Below, piece after piece: positions 57,377 to 64,000 of a stretch of 64,000 nt of DNA. Source of the DNA: a virus; the IMG/VR virus record IMGVR_UViG_3300042923_000241, positions 1 through 64,000 of that record, one strand, 5' to 3'. A program made the position numbers and the translations under genes. The stretch's first letter is position 1. Every line of letters starts with the position of its first letter. The notes under the pieces were generated by a model, which was given only the letters and a program-made list of their open reading frames with translations, was not told the origin of the DNA and made no database searches.

Positions 57377-57784
57377 ATGAAAGAAAACTTCGATCAGTTT
57401 ATCGGAATACCGTGGAAGTTTAATGGCAGGGATAAGGAAGGATTGGATTGTGTAGGGATGTGCGCCTATATCTACGATTATTTCGGTTGGAAGCAGACTT
57501 GGACTGATGGAAAGCCAATTGAGGAAGGTTGGTACAAAACTCAGCCGTTGAGAATGTTACTTTGGCTCAGAAGAAACTTTATACCGACTAAAGACAGAAA
57601 CCTTCTCAAAACTGGCGACATTCTTCTTTTCAAAATCTCTGGCGAACATCATCTAGGGGTATACGAAAAATATGGTCAGTTTATCACAATCATGCCGCCT
57701 TCTCATCGCGAGTTTGGCGGTACTTCTTTTCGCGCTAGGCTGAATCAGTACGAATCAGCAGTAGTCAGCTACTACAGGAGGTGA
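57377..57784 (+). CDS. NlpC/P60-family tail peptidase
   Basis: 135 aa from ATG after AAAGGAGGTATCAG. Catalytic Cys in GLDCVGMCAYIYDYFG (about residue 22) and His in EHHLGVYEKYG (about 94). Lambda-K-like position upstream of tail tip genes. Opens peptidoglycan during DNA entry. Confidence 0.85.
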   Translation: MKENFDQFIGIPWKFNGRDKEGLDCVGMCAYIYDYFGWKQTWTDGKPIEEGWYKTQPLRMLLWLRRNFIPTKDRNLLKTGDILLFKISGEHHLGVYEKYGQFITIMPPSHREFGGTSFRARLNQYESAVVSYYRR

Positions 57785-57788
57785 CTTG

Positions 57789-58157
57789 ATGGACACATTC
57801 ACTTTCAAGCACTATCAGGAAGTCGATATGGACGATCAGGCAAACAACTTTCGTGTTGAGTTTGGAACAGGCAATGAACAGATTCAACGCAAAACGGTAA
57901 ACGGCATATTAAAATGGACATTGCCATTCCGTGGAGATAAAACAGACTTTGATGAGTTATATGCGTTTTGGAACAGTCACAAACATGGTGAACAATTTTA
58001 TTGGATAGACCCCGTAACAGGAACACAACATGTTTGTACGTTTTCCAACGACAATTTTCAAGTTAAAGAGAAATATGGTCACGATGAAACAGGGTATGGC
58101 ATGAAGGCGTTTGATTCGGTTGAACTGATACTCCGCAAGGTTTGGGGTGTTGCGTAA
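57789..58157 (+). CDS. Minor tail protein (putative)
   Basis: 122 aa, GGAGGTGACTTG before ATG. Beta-rich, FDELYAFWNSHKHGEQFYWI. Resembles small distal-tail or gpM-like proteins by place and composition. Overlaps the next gene by one base. Confidence 0.6.
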   Translation: MDTFTFKHYQEVDMDDQANNFRVEFGTGNEQIQRKTVNGILKWTLPFRGDKTDFDELYAFWNSHKHGEQFYWIDPVTGTQHVCTFSNDNFQVKEKYGHDETGYGMKAFDSVELILRKVWGVA

Positions 58158-58978
58158 TGCTTTTGCTCCCAACCAAGATGGCACTCGCCAAAGAAAAGTC
58201 GAGTGTCTTTTTTATTACCCTTTACGCTTTTCACCTCATCAACGAAACGCTTTATTTTGCCGCTTGCGATGAAGACATTCCTTGGTATCTCCCACGAACG
58301 GAAACGCCAATTGTCTACAAAGCAATGCCAATTCAGATTGAGACAGTAAAATCGTCTGTCGATTCCAAGGTTGACAACGTTTCCCTGTCGGTCAGTAATA
58401 TTGACGATGCGTTTACTGGCGCATTGTTTCAAGGGTATGAATTCAGAGGTAGGTTAGTTGAAGTTTTTCAAATATCTTACCCTGAGTCGTTAAACGAGCC
58501 GACAGAATTTAGACCGATGTTCTGCGGTCAGTTAGACGACCCCGAACTCGACGAAAAAGAAAAAACGTTCAAAGTCACACTAAAAAGCAACTTTCCCAAC
58601 ACTCAACCCGGACGGACGTTTATGCTGAGTTGTAACGCAATTGATTTTGGCGACATGGAAACCTGCGGTGCAAGCAAAGTCACTCTTGCAGGAATTGTAC
58701 AACCAGGTTCTAACCAAAACAACATTTACATTCAACAGACAATGGCAAACGACTATTGGCAACACGGCATGCTTACTATTGCTTTTGAAACACGGAAAAT
58801 CATCTCCAACACAGGCAATTACATTGAAGTTGAGTATCCGTTTAGTTTTGCGCCGACAGGTAGTTATACCATTGAAACCGGTTGCTGCAAGAGTGAACAA
58901 AACTGTATTAAGTGGAACAACTTAATTAATCGAAGTGGTTTTCCGGCAATACCGTTCGAAATGAAAATTATTAGCTAA
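58157..58978 (+). CDS. Distal tail protein (DUF2163-like)
   Basis: 273 aa. First part beta-rich (KSSVDSKVDNVSLSVSNIDD), a Cys-rich region with MLSCNAIDFGDMETCGASKV and ETGCCKSEQNC, recalling DUF2163/BR0599-type tail proteins that bind a metal or Fe-S near the tail tip. Sits between the small minor tail protein and the tip protein. Confidence 0.65.
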   Translation: MLLLPTKMALAKEKSSVFFITLYAFHLINETLYFAACDEDIPWYLPRTETPIVYKAMPIQIETVKSSVDSKVDNVSLSVSNIDDAFTGALFQGYEFRGRLVEVFQISYPESLNEPTEFRPMFCGQLDDPELDEKEKTFKVTLKSNFPNTQPGRTFMLSCNAIDFGDMETCGASKVTLAGIVQPGSNQNNIYIQQTMANDYWQHGMLTIAFETRKIISNTGNYIEVEYPFSFAPTGSYTIETGCCKSEQNCIKWNNLINRSGFPAIPFEMKIIS

Positions 58979-59002
58979 TCTTCTTGTAAGGGAGGTGATT
59001 TA

Positions 59003-62000
59003 GTGGGAAAAAAGAAAGGGAAAATATTTGCGTCCATATTTGGATTTGCGTTGGGCTTTGCTAATCCTGCATTTTTTGGTGCTGGAACTGCCTCTTTTAC
59101 TGCCGGTATGTACGGCGCATCTTTAGCGTCTAACCTATGGTCGATGTCGCATAAACCGAAAGTCACGCAAGACTACGGAAGATTCGATAGCCTTATGAAC
59201 ACCATCAGCAGCGAAGCGATGATTCCAATTATATATGGAAGGCGCAAGTGGGCAGGGAATCAAACCTATCACAAGCCGTCTGCCGACAAGAAAAAACTCG
59301 TAAAAGACGTTGTTCTCTGTGAAGGCGAGATTGAATGGATAGAATATGTAGCCGCAAACGATATGCCGATTTACGATACGCCTATTGTCAAGATAAAATA
59401 TACAGGCGCGGCAGAAAAGGCAACCTATTCCGTTAAAAACAGCATTTTTTCCTTGAATTTTTATCACTTAGTTGATATGGACGGCAGTATGGAATGGACA
59501 GAATATGGTTCAGGCCTTTTCGGAGGAAGCAACCCATATCCTCCGTTGACATTTGACATGATCGACAAACAGCCAATTGATTTATATAATTGGCTAAACC
59601 AACAAGTGGGATTTCAAGCGATAGAATTGGTTTCGTATTTTGCATTGTCAACAATTCCTGACAAGGCTAAGTCCGCAAGCAATACAGACTTCAAAAACGT
59701 ATTCGGTTCATTAATCATCCCTGGACTTCCAGGATGCTCATATGAATTTCACAATGGTTCTCCCGCTCAACAGCCGCCAAGCAACTATGCCGATGTTGGC
59801 AGTTATAAGAATATGGCATGGTTGCGTGTTACATTGACATTATCAGAAAAACTACAGGGCAGTAACCCGACAATTACATGTGTTGTTTATGGCAAAAAGG
59901 TTAATGTGTATCGCAACGGTGCGTGGTATTATGAATATTCGGACAACCCTGTTTGGTGCGTTCGTGATTACTGCCTATCTCGCCGTTATGGTCTTGGAAG
60001 ATGGTTTACGGCAAGCGACTTTGACAACGATGCTAACCTTGAATCTGCCGATTACTGTAATGCGGCAGTTAGTTACAAAGACGAAAATGGGGTTATCCGG
60101 CAGGAGAAGCGATATAGTCTCAATATAATTCTTGACCAAAAACGTGATGCCGTTGACCAGTTAAGTGATATGCTCTGCAATTTTGCAGGGTATTTTTCTT
60201 TCAGTCCGTATAGTGTAGCGATTCGGATTGAAAAAGAAACCAGCAAATCATATGACTTTACCGACGCAACGATTATTACAGATAGTGTTAAATTTGGTCA
60301 AAAGCCTAGTGACGAAAATTTTAACCGATATACGGTAGGTTACTTTGACCCGAATAACAATTGGACACAAGTCAAGGTGCTGTTAGAGGATTTCCCTGGA
60401 CAAAAGCAATCCGGCAAGGTTGTCAATTCCGACGTAACATTTCCCGGAACTCTCAGCCAATCACAGGCTTTGCGATTAACCAGACTGCTGAAAGATGTGA
60501 CAAAACTCTGCTCAATCAACATGAGCTTTCAGACGGCAACGATGGCGATGCACCTGCAATGTGGCGACGTTGTGCATGTGACGTACAAAAATTATTTTAC
60601 CGCTATGCCGTTCAGAATACAGGCAATTGATGAGAATAATGGCATTTGGACACTAACGTGTCGGCAATATAATGGTTCGATTTATAACGATCAGTTGGGC
60701 GCAGAGATTCAAGTTAAAAATTACAACTTTATCGCAAGTCCGCTTGTTGGTGTTATTCCGGAAGTTTCCGGTCTAACCCTGTCGCAGACGTACTACAGAC
60801 AAGGCGATGGAACAATTATTTCCGATATCGGTATTAGTTTTAACACGGCTAGTTATCAGTTTTTGCGGCAGTATATCGTTGATTACAGTATTGACAACGG
60901 CGTAAATTGGACGAATTACGTTAACACTTTGGACAACCAAGTCGTATTGCACAATGCGATTGTCAAAAAAACTTACTTGATTCGCGTCCGTGTGCAAAAT
61001 ACCGCAGGCAGAGTGTCGGGCGGATTAGTCTCTGATTCGTTATTCGTAACCGGCAAAGACAATCCTCCTTCAGACGTAACAAGGTTGTCTGTTAGTCAAA
61101 TTGACGACAAATTGCACGTTGCGATAATTCCCAATACAGACCCAGACCTGCGCCATTACGAATTACGGTTAGGCGTAACTTGGGAAGAGTCCGAGAAAGT
61201 AACGATTTTTTACGATCAACTAATTACAATTGATGCGCCACGCGAAGGAACGTTGACGTATTTAGTTAAGGCGGTTGACAACTCAGGAAACCAGTCGACG
61301 AATGCAACAAAGTCTGTAGTTAACGTCTTTAACTTGCCTATAAAAAACGTTATCGCACAACGCGAAGAAATATTGTCGTCGTGGTCTAACACAGACGATA
61401 AATGTTTCTTAGACGGCACGCAACAATGGCAATTAAATAGCAAAAAAACACTTGGAGAGTTTGCATTATTTGCCGATTTCTTTAATTCTCAGTTCGAGAA
61501 GAACGATAACGCCGAGTTGATTTTGCCGGTTGTTGATCTAGGGCAGAACATTATCGAAGAAGGCTTTTTCTTTGTCGACGGACTAGGCAATGTTCAAATT
61601 AACTCAATTGAAATACTCGGTTCGTTTGTGCTTTTTAGCGAGTGGTTTAATGCCGCTCTTACTCCACAACCGGTTAAGTATGTTACTCAGACGTTTATTA
61701 AGTTTGATGTAATATACTCGAAAAGCATAAATACAGAATTGACTATTGAGTACCGAACCAGTATTGATGGTCAACATTTCGGTTCGTGGACACCGATTTC
61801 TATTCGTCAGTTTTTCGGTAGATATGTGCAAATTCGCATATTGCCTAAAACGCTAAACGGAATAACGCAAATAGTTATTTCGTCGGCAACTCAGGCAATT
61901 GATGTGCCGGATGTTGAAAATATCGTTGTCAATAAAGACATTCCTGCACAAAAAACGCGAATTGTTTTTAATCGAAAATTCTACGCAACGCCAAAAAGTC

Positions 62001-62146
62001 TTGCAGTTTACACACAAGACACTACCGGAAAATGGGCAAGTAACAGAACAACAAATATAACAAATGATGGTTTTGATTTAGAAATATTAGACGGCGACAC
62101 GCTAGTCGCAGGGAAAATGCAAGAAGCGAGAGCGAGGGGATATTAA
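59003..62146 (+). CDS. Tail tip / host-specificity protein J-like
   Basis: 1047 aa, GTG after GGGAGGTGATTTA. N-terminal hydrophobic segment (ASIFGFALGFANPAFFGAGT), tip-attachment region (EAMIPIIYGRRKWAGNQTYH) and the gpJ-like VWCVRDYCLSRRYGLGRW near residue 315. Two fibronectin-III-like repeats at about 590-780 (DNPPSDVTRLSVSQIDDKLH). Likely baseplate hub that contacts the host surface. Confidence 0.88.
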   Translation: MGKKKGKIFASIFGFALGFANPAFFGAGTASFTAGMYGASLASNLWSMSHKPKVTQDYGRFDSLMNTISSEAMIPIIYGRRKWAGNQTYHKPSADKKKLVKDVVLCEGEIEWIEYVAANDMPIYDTPIVKIKYTGAAEKATYSVKNSIFSLNFYHLVDMDGSMEWTEYGSGLFGGSNPYPPLTFDMIDKQPIDLYNWLNQQVGFQAIELVSYFALSTIPDKAKSASNTDFKNVFGSLIIPGLPGCSYEFHNGSPAQQPPSNYADVGSYKNMAWLRVTLTLSEKLQGSNPTITCVVYGKKVNVYRNGAWYYEYSDNPVWCVRDYCLSRRYGLGRWFTASDFDNDANLESADYCNAAVSYKDENGVIRQEKRYSLNIILDQKRDAVDQLSDMLCNFAGYFSFSPYSVAIRIEKETSKSYDFTDATIITDSVKFGQKPSDENFNRYTVGYFDPNNNWTQVKVLLEDFPGQKQSGKVVNSDVTFPGTLSQSQALRLTRLLKDVTKLCSINMSFQTATMAMHLQCGDVVHVTYKNYFTAMPFRIQAIDENNGIWTLTCRQYNGSIYNDQLGAEIQVKNYNFIASPLVGVIPEVSGLTLSQTYYRQGDGTIISDIGISFNTASYQFLRQYIVDYSIDNGVNWTNYVNTLDNQVVLHNAIVKKTYLIRVRVQNTAGRVSGGLVSDSLFVTGKDNPPSDVTRLSVSQIDDKLHVAIIPNTDPDLRHYELRLGVTWEESEKVTIFYDQLITIDAPREGTLTYLVKAVDNSGNQSTNATKSVVNVFNLPIKNVIAQREEILSSWSNTDDKCFLDGTQQWQLNSKKTLGEFALFADFFNSQFEKNDNAELILPVVDLGQNIIEEGFFFVDGLGNVQINSIEILGSFVLFSEWFNAALTPQPVKYVTQTFIKFDVIYSKSINTELTIEYRTSIDGQHFGSWTPISIRQFFGRYVQIRILPKTLNGITQIVISSATQAIDVPDVENIVVNKDIPAQKTRIVFNRKFYATPKSLAVYTQDTTGKWASNRTTNITNDGFDLEILDGDTLVAGKMQEARARGY

Positions 62147-62866
62147 TTGCCATTATTTGAAGAAGGAATGGGTGGGACGCAGGGATTCAGTAAGCTAAAC
62201 GGACTATTTGACCCTGCAAGTGCAGACTCACATGACCATAGCGGAATAGACGGCAAGGGGGAGAAAATACCCGCTGCAAACATCATAAACGACGCCACCG
62301 GCAACCTCCCAGCCGGAACCGTGGCGAGTCAGTTGGCGGCATTGGACGGTAGAGGTCTTGCGTGGTTTAAGGCTGAAACATACGCAGTCGGTGACATAGT
62401 TTACAGTCCTAACCTTCCGAGTTACGCCTACGCCGAGTGTATCCAAGCAGGTTCAACAGCAGCGACAGAGCCGACATGGCCTGCGGTTGGCAGCACGGTG
62501 GTAGATGGTACTGTGACATGGATTGTACGAAGCATCACGAAAGTTGCAGTAGCTAATGGAGGTACTGGCGCAAGTGACGCGGCAACATCCAGGGCCAATT
62601 TAGGAGCTATGGTCGCTCCAGTTGGCGGCACAGGATCGAATTTGCCAGGAGAGGTAAGAGTAACGCTTTTTGGCTCTGGCGTACAACCGGTTGTTCCGGC
62701 AGGCGGTACATGGCTTTGGTTCACTACTTTAGTATTCAGTTCTTCCGCGCTTACAGTAGTAGGGGATCAATCCTATTACGGGGCAGGTGTTGCAGCAGGA
62801 GGTGCTAACATTAGTACACCAGCCGTAGGTTATGTAAGAACATTTATGTTTTGGAGGATTGCGTAA
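62147..62866 (+). CDS. Tail fibre / receptor-binding protein
   Basis: 239 aa, TTG directly after the J-like gene. GMGGTQGFSKLNGLFDPASA start, AETYAVGDIVYSPNLPSYAY (carbohydrate-binding-like strand motif), and VANGGTGASDAATSRANLGA, the classical phage tail-fibre repeat. Ends in a short beta tip. Host range determinant. Confidence 0.8.
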   Translation: MPLFEEGMGGTQGFSKLNGLFDPASADSHDHSGIDGKGEKIPAANIINDATGNLPAGTVASQLAALDGRGLAWFKAETYAVGDIVYSPNLPSYAYAECIQAGSTAATEPTWPAVGSTVVDGTVTWIVRSITKVAVANGGTGASDAATSRANLGAMVAPVGGTGSNLPGEVRVTLFGSGVQPVVPAGGTWLWFTTLVFSSSALTVVGDQSYYGAGVAAGGANISTPAVGYVRTFMFWRIA

Positions 62867-63399
62867 TGATAAAAAAACGCCATGACGGAACCTATGAGAT
62901 TTTGAATAACGGACTGCCTTATCATGTTTTGCAGACTGACCCGATATTTGCTGAAGTCGATAGCTATGCGCAGGCTCATCCTGATGAGGTTGAGATCGTG
63001 CCTGCGCCGCCAGGGCCGACGCTGGAAGAATCAAAAGAGACCCTCCGCGCAGCAATTAACACCGAACGAAACCGGCGAGAAATGGGCGGCTTTACCTATC
63101 TTGACAAAACTTTTGACAGCGACCAAACTAGCGTGACCCGTATCAATGCTGCAGTCAACACAGCGGTTGCGGCTATCCTGACTATCTCGGTTTTTTCTGT
63201 GGAGTGGACATGCAAAGACAACTCGACAATCGCTCTGGATGCTCAGCAGTTCCTTGGCCTTGCATCAGCACTGGCGCAACACTCAAACGCCCAGCACGTG
63301 CGAGGTAGGGGGTTAAAAGATCAGACTGAAGCAGCGCAATCAGAAGCGGATTTGGTAGTAGTTGAAAACCTATTAAACGAATGGAAGGCAGAGGCGTAG
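62866..63399 (+). CDS. DUF4376 protein (tail fibre accessory)
   Basis: 177 aa, ATG overlapping the fibre stop. The C-terminal half (GGFTYLDKTFDSDQTSVTRI, NTAVAAIL, WTCKDNSTIALDAQQFLGLA) is the DUF4376 domain, which sits downstream of fibre genes in many phages. Possible fibre assembly chaperone or extension. Confidence 0.75.
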   Translation: MIKKRHDGTYEILNNGLPYHVLQTDPIFAEVDSYAQAHPDEVEIVPAPPGPTLEESKETLRAAINTERNRREMGGFTYLDKTFDSDQTSVTRINAAVNTAVAAILTISVFSVEWTCKDNSTIALDAQQFLGLASALAQHSNAQHVRGRGLKDQTEAAQSEADLVVVENLLNEWKAEA

Positions 63400-63412
63400 G
63401 CCTCTATTTTTA
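63390..63412 (+). terminator. Intrinsic terminator
   Basis: AGAGGC-GTAG-GCCTCT hairpin (63390-63405) then ATTTTTATT, overlapping the DUF4376 stop. Confidence 0.7.
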
Positions 63413-63479
63413 TTAGGGGGTGGGAGCGTTCCTGCCAATACAACGGGTAGCAAAATGGGGAGAGTGGAGTTGATGTAGA

Positions 63480-63722
63480 TTGTCAGAAAAAGACTTTCAG
63501 CAACAAGTGTTAGAGCGACTATCGGCGATTGAAACAAACGGGCAGTATTTCAGCGAAGGGTTAAAAATCATTCGCGAACACGGCGAGAGAATCACGGCGG
63601 CAGAAGCAAGTTCAAGTTCGGCACATAAACGGATTGACGGGATTTATCTGACTGCTGGCATGTTTGGCGCAGTCGCCGGATGGGTTGCTGATTTTGTCGG
63701 GAAGTGGTCAAGAGGTCACTAA
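63480..63722 (+). CDS. XhlA-like holin accessory protein
   Basis: 80 aa, TTG start. Amphipathic N-terminal helix (QQVLERLSAIETNGQYFSEG), ASSSSAHKRIDGIYL, and one C-terminal membrane segment (GMFGAVAGWVADFVG). Matches the hemolysin XhlA family that assists holin-lysin release. Only 1 bp separates its stop from the next start. Confidence 0.75.
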   Translation: MSEKDFQQQVLERLSAIETNGQYFSEGLKIIREHGERITAAEASSSSAHKRIDGIYLTAGMFGAVAGWVADFVGKWSRGH

Positions 63723-63723
63723 C

Positions 63724-64000
63724 ATGAAATTTATTTCCAGTCTGATGTATGAAAACGGCGAGGTGTCCGCAGTGCGGTGCTTCGCTGTTTATCTTATCAT
63801 CATGGCGATGCACGCTTACTATGAAGCAATGTACTCCGGCAAGACATTTAGTCCCGAACAATGGGTAATTCTGCAAGACACTATCCGTGGTGGCGGTGCT
63901 GGCGGTGTAGGTGCGTTGCTAGTGAACAAGGCGTACAACTCTATTTTTAATACGCCACGAAATGAGTATATGAGAAAGTCTTTGATCGGCGTAAGCGAGC
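63724..64000 (+). CDS. Holin-like protein (cut by window edge)
   Basis: 92 readable residues. MKFISSLMYENGEVSAVRCF then a membrane segment (AVYLIIMAMHAYYEAMY), a Gly-rich segment (GGGAGGVGALLVN) and NTPRNEYMRKS; runs off the right edge. Following XhlA, this is a probable holin. The lysin should lie just beyond. Confidence 0.65.
   Translation, partial: MKFISSLMYENGEVSAVRCFAVYLIIMAMHAYYEAMYSGKTFSPEQWVILQDTIRGGGAGGVGALLVNKAYNSIFNTPRNEYMRKSLIGVSE

Overview
The window is almost entirely a temperate tailed phage (siphovirus-type) genome; I see no clear host gene. Strong AGGAGG-type ribosome sites, many GTG and TTG starts, moderately low GC, and gene families typical of Firmicutes phages (YopX-like, DUF3560, XhlA-like, ArpU-like late regulator, RecT with an SbcC-like ATPase) point to a Firmicutes host. 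I cannot fix the genus. The integrase lies beside the 3' part of a tRNA-Arg(UCU) gene that has integrase arm-type repeats on BOTH sides. That is the layout of an intact attP, so the sequence probably comes from a circular, excised or replicating phage genome, or from a tandem junction, rather than from a simple integrated prophage. The lysis genes are cut by the window edges (right end XhlA-like plus a holin-like protein, left end the tail of a membrane protein), consistent with a circular map opened inside the lysis region.

Layout. 0-1.2 kb: end of the lysis/membrane cassette, then attP. 1.1-4 kb: lysogeny module (tyrosine integrase, ribbon-helix-helix protein, Cro-like and CI-like HTH proteins with divergent promoters). 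4-9.5 kb: a dense rightward early operon of very small, often Cys-rich or single-membrane-segment proteins, including an acyl carrier protein. 9.5-24 kb: recombination and replication (SbcC-like ATPase, RecT, metallo-beta-lactamase-fold hydrolase, DNA methyltransferase, initiator with internal iterons, DnaC-like loader, sigma factor, SSB, RusA), interspersed with two HNH endonucleases, two tiny ClpX-type zinc-finger proteins, a SPOUT RNA methyltransferase, a PAPS-reductase-family enzyme and two nucleotidyltransferases. 24-28.5 kb: accessory genes ending in an ArpU-like late regulator followed by TTGCAG repeats.

28.6-36.4 kb is the most unusual part. A GIY-YIG endonuclease is followed by about 700 bp of gene-free DNA packed with perfect hairpins and closed by an intrinsic terminator: a strong candidate for a giant structured phage ncRNA of the ROOL/GOLLD kind. 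Next come a leftward island of 15 small genes (30.7-35.4 kb), including a second CI-like repressor and a second hairpin-rich gene-free stretch, and then a third structured intergenic region before the packaging genes.

36.5-63.7 kb: small terminase, a nucleotide-handling insert (metallophosphoesterase, HAD phosphatase, dNMP kinase, small proteins), large terminase, portal, protease-scaffold, major capsid, connectors, tail tube, tail chaperones with a -1 programmed frameshift, tape measure, tail tip, fibre and lysis genes. Between the tape measure and the tail tip sits a separate cassette: a leftward secreted protein, an HTH protein behind a consensus promoter overlapped by a perfect 13-bp palindrome, and a BRO-type antirepressor.
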